A stretch of 64,000 bases of DNA, taken from positions 4,526,816 through 4,590,815 of the forward strand of contig OZ017769.1 of NCBI GenBank assembly GCA_963969345.1. The letters are read 5' to 3'. Origin of the DNA: Turbatrix aceti. Lineage: Eukaryota; Nematoda; Chromadorea; Rhabditida; Panagrolaimidae. The translations under genes were made by a program, and so were the position numbers. Below the pieces are notes generated by a model. That model was not told the origin of the DNA. It did no database searches and worked only from the letters and a program-made list of their open reading frames with translations. Numbering within the stretch: the stretch's first letter is position 1; every line of letters starts with the position of its first letter. Shown here in pieces: positions 49,001 to 59,706 of the stretch.

Positions 49001-51528
49001 CTATGAAGGTGATGAAGCGACGTTACCCTGCTCAGAATCAACGATCGGAGCCCCCAAAACTGTGATCTTGGCACGAACGCATCCCAATATAAGATCTCGA
49101 ACGCAGTAACAAAAAAAGTACGTTCCAAGTCCCGCGACGCGCAAAATTTCGTCTCGAACAGGCGGGATCACACTGGAAAGCAGTGTACTACGCGTACGTG
49201 ACCCGTGTACTCGTCGTCTTCGTCTTCATCGTCGTGGTCGTGCTCGCGGTCGACGGTCGCGTGTGCTCGAGCTCGCTGCCGGTGGTGGTGGTGGCGGGCC
49301 GTCCCGTCTCATTCAGTCCAGTCGTCACCAGTCAGTCACCACCACCACCACCACTACCGCGAGAACAACGAGCGCGCCACCACCAGGGCAGTCGCCGGTC
49401 GCCCGCTGCAATCGATAACTAACCATCCTCCCCTCCCCCGGGAGCGACGTCGAAATGGGCAGCAGCCAACACCGGCCGTTCTCGATTTGATCGCTCTCGA
49501 TTCGATCATCGCCTGCCCTACAGGATCCTCATCGATGCAATTATCATCTGCGAACATGAACATCAACCAAAAATTATTTAGCTGCAAGTTCACTTTCCTC
49601 TACTCCATCTTCCTCTTCCGCCTTGCACTCTCCGGTCGTTTGACTTCCTGATACAGGTAAAACCTATCAAACAATCGAGCAAGGCCCAAGAGAAGAGAAA
49701 AAACTCCGGGTTGAGCCGGGTTATCACCAGTCGACGCCGAAGATTGCACGCGACTCGGTTGTCGTCTTGTTATACGATTTTCTTGCAGGAGCTGTTAATT
49801 GACCAGGAAGCAACGAACCACGCGACACAGTGTCACAGCCCGTTGTATACGTACGGTTGTAAAAAATGTCTGATGGTGCTTTCAGCCCTCTCGTTCGGCG
49901 CCGGCGGCAGCCAAGTGTCCTGTCCATTGTTCCCAAAAGCAAAGCAAAGCAAGCGCTTTTCTCTCTTCCTTCTTCTCTCTTTTTCACGTTGCAAAACAGA
50001 GGAGATTGGAGATTTAAAAACGCTTAACGGTCCGGTGAAAGAAAGCAAACGCAAAACGAACGCCCATACAATACAATTCACGTGCTTCTCGAAACCCTTG
50101 GCCTGCATTTTACACCGCGTTCGTTCACCTCATTGAATCGACTGCTTCCGGCTATCTAGGCCACAAAAACTCTCTATTCAAACCCGATCGATGCATCCTT
50201 CATCCTCCCAGCTTCGGCCTATGAAAAACAATTGAAATTGCAAATGCGCCTACGCTCGACCAAGGGGCACTCAAAAAGTCGTCGGTCGTCATCGGCCAGC
50301 CCGAGGAGTAGAGTGCGAGTGCAGGCAGGCCAGTCGTCTTCCCGAGGCGTGACTGAATACGCAACAAGCCCCGGGCGTCGACCCTTTCTACGCGCGAAAG
50401 GACGACGACTGAAAGGGCAATTACAACAACTGAGACAATAGGAAAGGGAAATACAGGAAACAATTATTCTACGCGAGATACGAATGCGCACGCGTTGCAC
50501 CAACTCGTACTCGCGTAACACCCTGCCGTGCCAAATTTGTCTCGAAAACAGAGTTGGGGCGTTGATATATCAAAAAACATAAAAACATAAACGGTGCATC
50601 GTTTACTAATTTTTAAACTCCAAAAATAGCCGAAAGCCAGGTTAAAACGCCCTCTGTGGGCAAAAACTGCCCAATTGACATGTCTGGAGGAAGAACAGCT
50701 TCTTCCGGGGCGAAAAGGGAAATTTAATTAATCGACGTCAAAGCAGGCGTTCCCGGGAGGAAGATTCTTCAAAAAACAAAACAAGTGAACAACTCAACTC
50801 ATTCAAGGTTAAATCGAACAAAATACCCAGGCAATTTGCAGAGTATTTAGGATAAAAAAAAAAGTCTGGCTGTTCAAAGGGAATTATCCGTCCGATAATG
50901 GCCATCGAAGGACGGACGAGGAAAGAAGGAAAAAAACGTAGCCCCATGCCGGCCGACTGGCCGTAAGCTGGCCTGCTTCGATGACGGCATCGAAGCCGAG
51001 GCCGTCGCCGAAGGAGCCCAGAAAGACTACTACTCTCCTACTTCTTTGCACACAAAAAAGCAAAAAAGATAGACGACAAGGAAATGAACAAGTATAGCAA
51101 AAAGATGGTGGATGCAAAGCAAAACGCACCCAAAAAAGGAAGGGGTGCTGTAAATTATCCCCGGGTAATGCAGAGCCGAGCTGGCCCCGGGTGAATAGAT
51201 GGATGCAAAGCTGAGTATATTTTCTACAGAAAAAGCGTAATCGCAATCCAGCATAAACGCGGTCATCCAAGCCGGAAAAAATCACAGCGATCGCATCGCA
51301 TTCAATGGCAAATGAAAAATGTGCCGTTTTCAATGCGCAGTCAGTCACCGCCCTTTTTGGTGCGTCCTAGCTAGGCCACATTCATGTACCTTCACGAGCA
51401 AAGCGTACAATGGGAGGAGTGCGCCATGCAAGCAAACGATTTTGTGACCTTCGTTTACTGGATCAGCGATGTGATCTCACATCAGGCGTTCGTTCGTTCG
51501 GTGGACAAAATCTTGCGCGCGCAAGTTT

Positions 51529-51821
51529 TTGTACCCGCACTAGCATAACGAGCACTAAAGGAGCACAACAGGAGAGAAAGACGCGCGGGAGCTACCGAGG
51601 GTCGGAACGAAAATGAAGGAGCACAATGAAGCGCACCGCGCAACATTATCCATCTTCCTGTGATGCTTATTCAAATTCCTTCGATAAAAACAAATAAATT
51701 AGAATTGCGGAGCGCAACAAAGCACATGAACGCGAATTTGTCACAAAAATAAACATTCGCGCGCAAGGCCTTCCCCCCCTGTTGTGCTCCTTTAGTGCTC
51801 GTTATGCTAGTGCGGGTACAA
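51529..51821. repeat. 44-bp perfect inverted repeat (MITE or fold-back)
   Basis: The arm 51,529-51,572 (starting TTGTACCCGCACTAGCATAA) is the exact reverse complement of 51,778-51,821, with 205 bp between. The centre is AT-rich and non-coding. No target duplication is evident. Perfect arms suggest recent origin or gene conversion. Confidence 0.85.
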
Positions 51822-51847
51822 CGACGACGACGGTTTGTGGCACGACA

Positions 51848-51880
51848 GTTTTCGCGGCAGTGTGTCTCTGCCGCGAAAAC
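51848..51880. repeat. Perfect 13-bp hairpin
   Basis: GTTTTCGCGGCAG (51,848-51,860) pairs exactly with CTGCCGCGAAAAC (51,868-51,880) around a 7-base loop. It sits just outside the 44-bp inverted repeat. Confidence 0.75.
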
Positions 51881-53896
51881 GGTTTACGATTTGCATAGGT
51901 CACCGGCGCGTCTGCTCCTGCGCGGGTTTAATACAGACGTACACCTGCGCAAGCAAGTTCTGCGATCGACCTTACCTTACCGTACCTTACTGTGCCAAAG
52001 AAACAAAACGAATGCAGTATCTTGAGATGGAGTATATTTACCACAAAAAAAAGCGTAATCGTAATCCAACAAAAACGCGTTCCTCCAAGCCGGAAAAAAT
52101 CACTCTTTTAGACAAAAAAAATTTAAAAAAAAATACCTCGACAGACGCTGGCGCTGGCAGCGTTTGTCCTGTCTTTTCAAACAAAAAAAAACGAAACCGC
52201 TGGGGCGACGACCAAACACCAACTACCGCACTCAATCGTCGTCATCCCTTCGGTATTGAAGGGGACATAACGTGTCTTTAAACCCGACCAAAAGCCAACA
52301 TCCAACAGCATAACTCATTAACTGAACAATTCCAGGGGCCGAACGAACACGCAATGCAATGCGAAAGCGACGAAAGCGGCAGAAGCGTTCCCGGATGACA
52401 TCTGGACCGAAGCTGTGACGCAAAACCGCAAACTTTCCCCCAGGCATCGGTCTAGGGGGCTGCGAACCTTTTTGCGAGGTGAAACAAACAAAAAAAAACA
52501 TATATAACATGCAGGATGCAGGGTTCAACTGATCGGACCTAGTCTAGCTGATTTGACGGAAACAACCCAAAAAAACACCAAAAACAGGTCTTCTTTGGAT
52601 AGATTCGCTAAATTTAGCATCAAATGGTATAATTAAGACGCAACTGAATTAATCACACGTTTGATTCATTCGCTCGATTACTGAAGGTGGTTTTTTTTAA
52701 AACTGGTAGCAGACATTTTTTTGGGCCAAAAACGGGCAAAAGGCCCGCGCAAAAAGGTTGCAAATTGTCCAGAAAGGTTGCAACTGGCGAACGTTTTTGC
52801 GCAGCAAGGCAGAGTTCGGCACGGAGACAGCGCAGCGCCCGTTCGTTCGTTCTGGCGCAGATGACCATCGTCGGTCGCATTAGGCATGGATAGAAATAAA
52901 TAAGGCCAAGCAAACAAGGAAGGCACGCACAGATGAACAAATGAACGCTGGACAAGGCAAAAATATATAATCTAATGAATAGCTGGGCTGGCAAGTCGGA
53001 CACTTGAAAACCTATAACATATCAGTGACCAAAACCAACCAAAAGGCAGGCAGGCAATACGAACGCAGTGGAGTGGTGGGTTCAGTAGCCGCTGGCGCCG
53101 TCATTGAAATGAATGAATGCAGCGCTCACAACAGCTACGACAACGACAACGACGCCTAACGCGGCGGTGGTGGTGGTGGCGGCAGAAAAGAGGGGGGGAA
53201 GACGCGCGCCGGGGCTTTTCTACGCTCTCTCTCCTCCCTGGCAGCGCCGCGTTCTCACTCGATGTCCCACCGAGAAAAAAAGCGGAAAAACCAAGATGCA
53301 AGAGCGCGTGCGCATCGCCGCGGGCAGGAAAACGATAGACAACGGCCGCTGCGAGAGTACGCAGACATCCATGGCGTGCGAAGGCGGGGCACCACAGAGC
53401 ACCGCCGCCAGCAGCATCGCCGGTTGCTGCCGCCGCTGCTGCTTCCCCCTTCCCTCGAGATGGGCCAGGCCAACAACTGGCCGGCTGTTGTGGGCCGGAC
53501 TAGAAAACGGGACGAATGACGCACCACGACACAGATGCGACATTCGCTCGTCGTCTTTGCCGGCGACCGACCACAGTCACAACCGCGGCTTGGCTCTCGT
53601 GAACGGGCTAGACACGGAAGAGGGCCCGGAAAGCCAGAAGCCCCGGCAGGAGAGGGGAGGACATAAAAACGCAGCAAAAAAAGATCGTGGAGACCAGGAA
53701 GGCATGCAGAAAGGCTGCAATGACCAAAGATCGCGTCGAGACCCCGCGTGCGTTTTTGTCTCCCAGCAAAAATCGACCGGCGCATACATAAATAAATGCG
53801 ATTTTACGATCCTTTTCACCGTAAATAAACCATGGCATTATGGTTACAAACTTTTCTACGCCTATTTCATTGAAAAAGGATCCGGATCCTTGAGCC

Positions 53897-56099
53897 TCAC
53901 ACCGCCAGTTCCGCCGAGTTCATGACGTCATGCGGCGACTCGCTTCGCTGACGTCTTCGCTTTGACGCAGTCAGGAGTGAGTTTTTGACGACTTCGGTCA
54001 CGCTGTGGACGAGAGCGGTATCGTCAGCCTCGATCGGGAGCAAGGACGCGTTTTCTGGCAGGTATTTGTCGCTGCGAAGGATGGTATCCGTGTCAAAGGA
54101 CGGGAAGAAGTCCGCGATGGGCACGACGAGGTGGCGTTGCGTGTTTGGATGCCGCTTTTCGACGTCCAACGCAGCGGCCTTGATTGTCTGGCGGGAAGTT
54201 GTCGTCCAGAACTGATACCAGGAAGGGTAGAAGGCCAGACGCCAGGGCACAGCGCGCGGGTAACGGTCGTAGACAACGTACATTGTCCGTTTGATCGATT
54301 CGCTCACGCGGGAGACAAACGACGACCTCTGACGGAGCTGGAAATGCCGGACGTGTCAGAAGAGCGGGCAAAACAGATGCAGATAGATGCATAGTTTGAC
54401 AGATACCGTGTCTACTTTTATCGGGAAAAAATCGGGGGGATTCTGTTTTTTTTTGTTGTTTTCTCTTATACAAAAGTGCATCTCACGTCAAATTAAAATT
54501 AACTGTTCTGAAATATGACTTCCCAAAACGATACCTACTGCGTGCTTTTTAAACGACAATTTTAGACGAAAAAAAACTGAAAAAGGGGATCATTCGGGGC
54601 TATTTGTCACTCTCCTCTGTTCTACATACATATATCAACCGACCGGACTGGCGGGCTGGGACTAATCACCACACCAACCAACGGGCAGGCCTTGGGAAAA
54701 ATTTTTTTTGGAACGTGTGAATCATACTTTGGAAAACACAAATGACCCTTTTGCAGAGGAACAAAAAATGTTTAGCAAAAAAATACTCACCGGCAATGGG
54801 GTTGCAAAAATGACCGAGTCATAGTTGTCCAGGTTGTTTCGGATCTTTTCTGCCCAGAACTGAAAAAAATAGGATAAAAGAAAAAATACAAGAAAAAATA
54901 CTGCAAACCTGAATGATGCTTTCATGAGACCCCAGATCATTGATTTCGGACACATCAAATGAGACATGTGAGTTCCGAATCAGTCGAACAGAAGGGTCGG
55001 CTTCAAAAGCCTCGCTTCGGGCTTCCAGGAGACGATGTGACTTCTGGAGCAGCGGTGGCACAAGATGAGCAACATTGAAGGGGTACAACGGAATGAGAAT
55101 CAGCGAATCCGCTCCGTGGCTAAAAAAATAAATTTTAATTTTAAGTACAAAAATAATTTTTGCAAAAAGTCCCTTTCCAATAAAAAAATCATTGTTTTTC
55201 CTTTTCACCTGCCAAATCAGCCCCAGCAGCAGACTTCGAAGTAAACACGTAAAAAAAAATACAACTCACTCGAGGATAGCGTCGATCCGTTCCTCGATGG
55301 AAGGCGAATCGAACAAATAAGCAGCGTGACAGTTGACAGGTCGAAATTCGGGTGTTATCGTCGCCAGTGAGGATTGTAATTTTTCGACGAAGGATCCAAC
55401 GACGTCGTCAAATGTCGCCTCGACCCGAGTGGATTCCTTGACGCAATTTCGGGTCCGTCGGCTCGTTGCCCAGTAAAAATCGGCTACTTTGCTGAAAAAA
55501 AACATTTATTACTACCAATTTTACGCCAAATACCAAAATCAGTAGCCTAAAGTTACGACAGATCGTAAAAAAACGCGAGTAACAAAGCCAAAGTATCGTA
55601 AATATCGTTACTTTCCTCGGTCAAATAATAAAAAAATTTGTTACTTTCCTTTCAAAAAAAGTAACGTATTTTTGCTTACGTCCGATCGATCGTAAAAATC
55701 GCGAGTAACAAAACATGAGTCCAAGTATCGTTACTTTTCCTTCATCGAATAATAAAAATTTTTTGTTACTTTCAAAAAAGTACCGTTACTTTTCGCTGTT
55801 GAATAATAAAATTTTGTTACTTTCTTTTTTTAAAAAGTAACGTTTCCTTGCTTACGTTCATTCCTTTTTCTCCAAATTTTTTAATCAACCCCTTTCATGT
55901 CCCTCTCTTTCAAAACATACGATCGCAAGCCAGAAGGCACGAATCCGACGTTGCGAGCAACTCCGGCGAGGTGTTGTTTCGCGTAGAAAGGCGTCCTTGG
56001 CTGCCCATTGTGCAGGAGAAGAACAGCGGTCCCTGCCTGCGCAGGAAGTCCTTCGCCTAGAGCAGCAGACTGCAGTAAAACGCGCGAAAATCTCGCCAT
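53897..56099 (-). CDS. Ferrochelatase-like protein, catalytically dead (5 exons)
   Basis: The exons are 55,921-56,099, 55,270-55,491, 54,909-55,119, 54,791-54,859 and 53,897-54,337, joined in frame to 373 residues. Ferrochelatase inserts iron into protoporphyrin IX on the mitochondrial matrix side. The fold can be followed along the chain: GTAVLLLHNGQPRT (23-36), a GADSLILIPLYP strand (136-147), FWAEKIRNNLD (205-215), FATPLP (222-227), RYPRAVPWRLAF (252-263) and HLVVPIADF (296-304). The catalytic His of the usual SAHSLP motif is Thr224 (FATPLP). The SDHIETL motif is replaced by FFPSFDT, the QYPQ.S..T box is LYPFNVAH, and the C-terminal cysteines that bind a [2Fe-2S] cluster are absent. The first 20 residues (Arg, Ser, no acid until Glu16) could target mitochondria. 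Enzyme activity is very unlikely. Similar inactive ferrochelatase-like proteins are known in haem-auxotrophic nematodes. The single-base-level fit of all splice phases makes a random pseudogene unlikely. Confidence 0.88.
55545..55860. repeat. GTTAC-word island with tandem duplication (intron 1 of the ferrochelatase-like gene)
   Basis: About 125 bp from CGTAAAAAAACGCGAGTAAC (55,564) through TTTTGCTTACGTCCG is repeated from CGTAAAAATCGCGAGTAAC (55,692) to CCTTGCTTACGTTC near 55,858. It is filled with GTTACTTT and AAAGTAAC words. The same words fill the island at 37,975-38,230 in the Kunitz gene intron. Confidence 0.7.
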
Positions 56100-56144
56100 G
56101 TTATTGTTGTGGACCTCTCTCTCGATTTCACACTCGACCGCCCG

Positions 56145-56451
56145 TTAGTGCTAAAAAATGCAAAATTACTCGCTTAGGCTCTAGACTGACAGTGCCCCAA
56201 CCTACCGCAACCATGGACACAGCTTCGTAGGCGCGGACTGGAGTGTTGAAACACGTCGAAGATCGGAAACAGTCGATGTATCGTTTGTTTCGTGAATTGA
56301 AGTCGAGTTGCAAAAGAAAATCGTGCATGTACGTGAAAAAACTAGTTTTAGGGTTCTCGACTGGAAAAGCGTGCGCACGATGACTTTGCTTTGATCGAGA
56401 GCTCGTCGCCGCCGCCGCTGCCGCTGCTCTCGAATTCTTCCTCATCCTCAT
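56145..56451 (-). CDS. Possible upstream two-exon ORF, 83 aa, unknown
   Basis: An ATG at 56,451 opens 82 codons to a good donor (GCG|GTAGGT at 56,206/56,205). Splicing to the TTTTTTAG acceptor that ends at 56,151 adds one His codon and then a stop at 56,145, 45 bases before the ferrochelatase-like ATG on the same strand. The product has an Ala run and then FFTYMHDFLLQLDFNSR, and I do not recognise it. It may be an upstream ORF in a 5' leader, the first gene of a two-gene unit, or chance. If it is chance, the acceptor at 56,151 may instead receive a spliced leader. Confidence 0.3.
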
Positions 56452-56480
56452 CCGCGTTCGTATCGTGTTTTATCCAGTTT

Positions 56481-56839
56481 ACTCGGGACTTTACTTAAAT
56501 ACGGATTCGATAATAATTCAGTTATTTTTCCTTTGATGTTTTGATGGGGTGGACGGGGATTTACTTATTTTTGGAATCAACAGGCCGCCTGAACAGTGAT
56601 CGCGGCCTTGGGTTTCGCGCCCACGTGTACTAGGGTTCTCCCCGTATCCGGGTACGGGGGTTTTGCGGGGTTAAGGTTCTTAGGGGGGGGGGGGTTCGGG
56701 GTCATTCACCTGGGGCGGAGACCCCGCGGGGTACTGGAGGGGGGTGGCCCTAACATGTACGTCAGTCATGGCACGTTTGGGTTTTAACATTATTCGGGAC
56801 TTTAGTTAAATACGGATTGGATAATAATTCAGTGATTTT
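56481..56839. repeat. 48-bp direct repeat flanking a G-rich stretch
   Basis: CTCGGGACTTTACTTAAATA then CGGATTCGATAATAATTCAG (about 56,481-56,527) recurs with four differences at about 56,792-56,839. Between them, 56,640-56,745 has many runs of G, including one of 12, which could form G-quadruplexes. This is reminiscent of short terminal or split repeats of a mobile element, but the element is not identified. Confidence 0.7.
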
Positions 56840-57496
56840 GAAAAAAAAATCTGACACGTTTTACAGTTTTCTGATTTTACCTAAAATTGACTCCAACTCA
56901 GTTAATCAATCTTGATAGTATTTTTTTAATGCAGGCCCATTTTTTGGTCGGTAATGATCGCTTACCCATGGCCAGGGAAAGGAACGTGTAACGCCTGCTG
57001 TCATTGGACGCGGTCGATCGGGTTTCACTTTTCTGTCTTTGCAAGGCTCTTTTTATCCTCCATTTATTTTCTGATCGGTCTCTTTCTTTGTTGTACGTCG
57101 ACTTTTTTGCTTAAAATTCCTCGAACAACTTTTACGGATAAATTTTTGTTATTTTGAGACAAGACGCGTCAAAAAAAGACGCCTGGGTTAATTGAAGTCG
57201 TCAGAGGTTGCCATCACTCTTAATGGGTTGAGTCTAATTTGCCGGGGGGGCAGTCGGCAGCGATGAGGTGGTCAGCTGCCCTCTTTTTGCGATTTTCTAC
57301 CTTTTCATATTTTTCCGGTCTTTTTCTGCAGGTTTAATACATTTTCTAAAAATTGAGACGATCAGTTACGCATTTATATAATATTTTTTGGTGCGTTGCA
57401 CAGGAAGCCTCGGTTGCCTCTTGCGATGACTATGACGGGCTTTGTTTCTCCGCCACCAGTTTTGGCCGGATAACAATGCGGTCGGTTTGTCCCGGA

Positions 57497-57919
57497 TCAG
57501 TGCTTTCTTGCCTCAGGGAACAAAAAATGCCTCTGTTGAATTTGTCCAGCTGCTTCTAACGGACGGAAGAGAGGCTTTTTTGTCTTTTTGTTAGCTTTGG
57601 GGAGCTCCTCGTTTTTTGTTGACCACAAGCGCAGTTTGCCCGTGCCTTTCGTCGGCGGCGATTGGGATCGCGAACGCGATCGGCGTTGCAATTCAAGTTT
57701 TTGGCCGCTAATGAGTCGACGGCGCGCTTGTTTTGTCCTCCGATATGATCGATTACCCATTGACAGAGGTTTTTTGACTCCTAAGTGCTCACTTACTCAC
57801 TTGCTGGGGGCTAAAACGGGTTCTTTGGCTTTAGAGTGGTTTTTACTGCTGCCAGGCGCTTTTTTGCGTGGCAGGAGTCGTTGCCGCTGGGGTATTTTCC
57901 CCCGGGAATAAGCCATGTT
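57497..57919 (-). pseudogene. Basic reading-frame remnants, possibly transposon-derived
   Basis: On the minus strand an ATG at about 57,915 opens a Lys/Arg-rich stretch (MAYSRGKIPQRQRLLPRKK) that stops at 57,797. Another frame continues the same composition from 57,760 to 57,497 (RSRSQSP, KANKKTKKPL). It could be the decayed basic ORF of a transposon or a nuclear protein gene broken by mutation. I recognise no domain. Composition alone is weak evidence. Confidence 0.2.
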
Positions 57920-58215
57920 TTTTTTGTATCGATAAAACTTGACAGTATCAGTTAAAAATCGTAAAGCAAGCACGTCCGTTTTCCGTCGAAGGACGCTGAT
58001 AGCAGAGTGTTGTTGTCCGTTAAGCGTGCATGAACCGTTGCCCGTGAACGAACGTGGCTGGCTGGCTACACAGGTGGAATGTTTTTCCATCGATAACAGA
58101 ATGAACACGAAGCAAAGCATCATCTGCCTTTAGGAACGCTCTGCTTTCTTTGCTCCGGCAGATAATTGTGCTGCTATGGCCTAGGGCAAGCTGGATTTTG
58201 TTCTACAGCTGCTGG

Positions 58216-58259
58216 AGCTGTGGAATGCGCGAAGGAGCTTGTTCGCGCATTCCACAGCT
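58216..58259. repeat. Perfect 17-bp hairpin
   Basis: AGCTGTGGAATGCGCGA (58,216-58,232) pairs exactly with 58,243-58,259 around a 10-base loop. The stem is too short for a typical pre-miRNA, and the function is unknown. Confidence 0.75.
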
Positions 58260-59673
58260 ACGACGGCACTGGCAAAGTGTTGGTCGGGGAAATCAAATTA
58301 GCCAAGCATGCGCAAGCATTTCGAGTTTTAATCAAGGGCCACATACTGGATTTTGTTTTTCATGCCTGGATTGACTCGGCTCGGTATGCGAAATTTCCCC
58401 GACATGCATACTTTGTTTGTGCGTGCCACGCCGACCGCCGTGGAGCTCAGTGCCCACTTGAGGAGTGTCGCGAAATCTCTTAACCTCAATTCAAGAGCAG
58501 ACCGAGGATTTATTTGTAGATTTGTATCGGCGCTGATCCGCACGAATGACTCACTCAGTTTTTAACGTTTTTTTGGGTTTGACAATTTCCCCGACAATTG
58601 CCTTCTGAGTCAGCTTGGCCACCACCCTCCGGGCTGGTACCGACGCTGTCTTTTCATATTTCACTCATGTCAGACCAAGTTCGGAAGCCTCCTCTGAAGT
58701 GAGTAAGCCACTAACATTCCGGAAATGCCGTTCGTTCGATGCTGCCAGAACCCTCTCCCCTCCTCCTAAGTGGTGGTCTCTGGACATGTCAGGGAAGTCA
58801 AACAATCAGTCAGCCGGTGGGAGCGAACAGGAAGGGCCCGCGGTGGCGGTGGGGTGACAGTTTGTTGTCGTACGCCACCGCCACCACCACCACCGCTGCC
58901 AGCTAAACCACCCTCCCGTCCTGTCGTGAGTGGTGTTGGAAAACAAATTTGTATCCACTTTGCGGAAAAAGAGGGGAGGGGAGAGGGTAAGAGGAGGGCT
59001 AGGGCTGCCCCTTCCCCTGTCCCTGTCCTTGTGCTTCTCGTTGCCGGCGGTGGTGGTAGAGGCGGCCGGGATTGGACGGACGGTCATCAACTCGCCCATC
59101 TTTAGGCGGCCTGCTTCTGGCCCGTCGGCCCTGGGTTAGCCTGGTGCTCGCCGCCACCGCCACCACCACCGCCGCCGCTGCTGCAGGCCTGCCTGCGTTG
59201 CAAAATGAGCGCGAGAACACGACGTTCGAAATTGATTAGCCTAGCCAGCCTGTCCTGTCCCGTTGACCCTGTGCGCGCCCGAACCGATGTCCTCCTCTCG
59301 TCGTTGACTTGACTCGCGCGGAAGCTCCTCTCCTGGCCGGCTGCCTGCCTGTGCAAGCTGCCGGCCTGGCAGGCAGGCAGCTACCAGCAGCAGCGTGGTC
59401 ATGCATCCCAGTTCTGAGTCAGTTCCCTCTACAATTATATTTCAACACATTGAATAAAATTCATCATTGTTCGAACATGCCCCAAACTGCCAATTAATGC
59501 TGACTTGGCTTCTTCTTCGTGAATTGCGTTCGTTCTTCTGTTCTTCGCGGTCGGTCGGTCGGAAGCATAACATAACGCAAACGATGGATGAGTAGGGTCG
59601 TTCAACAAGTCAGGTCCTGTTTTTTGTTGCCGGTTGCGTTTCCATGCTAGCATGCAGCTAGGAGCGGTTTGCA

Positions 59674-59706
59674 ATCATCGAGGAGAGCGGATCTCTCCTC
59701 GATGAT
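59674..59706. repeat. Perfect 13-bp hairpin
   Basis: ATCATCGAGGAGA (59,674-59,686) pairs exactly with TCTCCTCGATGAT (59,694-59,706) around a 7-base loop. Confidence 0.75.

Larger units (their letters stand above)
51213..52107. repeat. Direct repeats of about 78 bp flanking an inverted repeat
   Basis: The segment at 51,213-51,290 (GAGTATATTTTCTACAG, GCGTAATCGCAATCCA, CCAAGCCGGAAAAAATCAC) recurs at about 52,029-52,107 (GAGTATATTTACCACAA, GCGTAATCGTAATCCA, CCAAGCCGGAAAAAATCAC) in the same orientation. Between the copies lies the 44-bp inverted repeat of 51,529-51,821. The whole may be one mobile unit, or two copies of a short repeat with an unrelated insertion. Confidence 0.65.
46021..53896. 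other. Gene-poor region with low-complexity and fold-back DNA
   Basis: No gene is supported in nearly 8 kb. The DNA is more GC-rich than the left part and full of simple runs: CCA/ACC triplets at 47,726-47,755, AGA triplets at 47,524-47,540, CATCCAA at 48,683-48,700, and CCACCA at 49,338-49,355. Several frames are open because of these runs (for example 49,205-49,651 and 53,113-53,925), but their residues are low-complexity and unlike known families. Between 51,213 and 52,107 lies a nested set of direct and inverted repeats, listed separately. Confidence 0.5.

Noticed and set aside
49205..49651. Plus-strand frame of 148 codons with Ser and Trp runs
   Set aside because: It is made of triplet repeats, has no domain, and other frames of the same DNA are also open.
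53113..53925. Plus-strand frame of 270 codons
   Set aside because: Low-complexity Thr, Ala and Val start, no known domain, overlapping open frames on both strands, and it runs into the 3' end of the ferrochelatase-like gene. It is most likely open by base composition.
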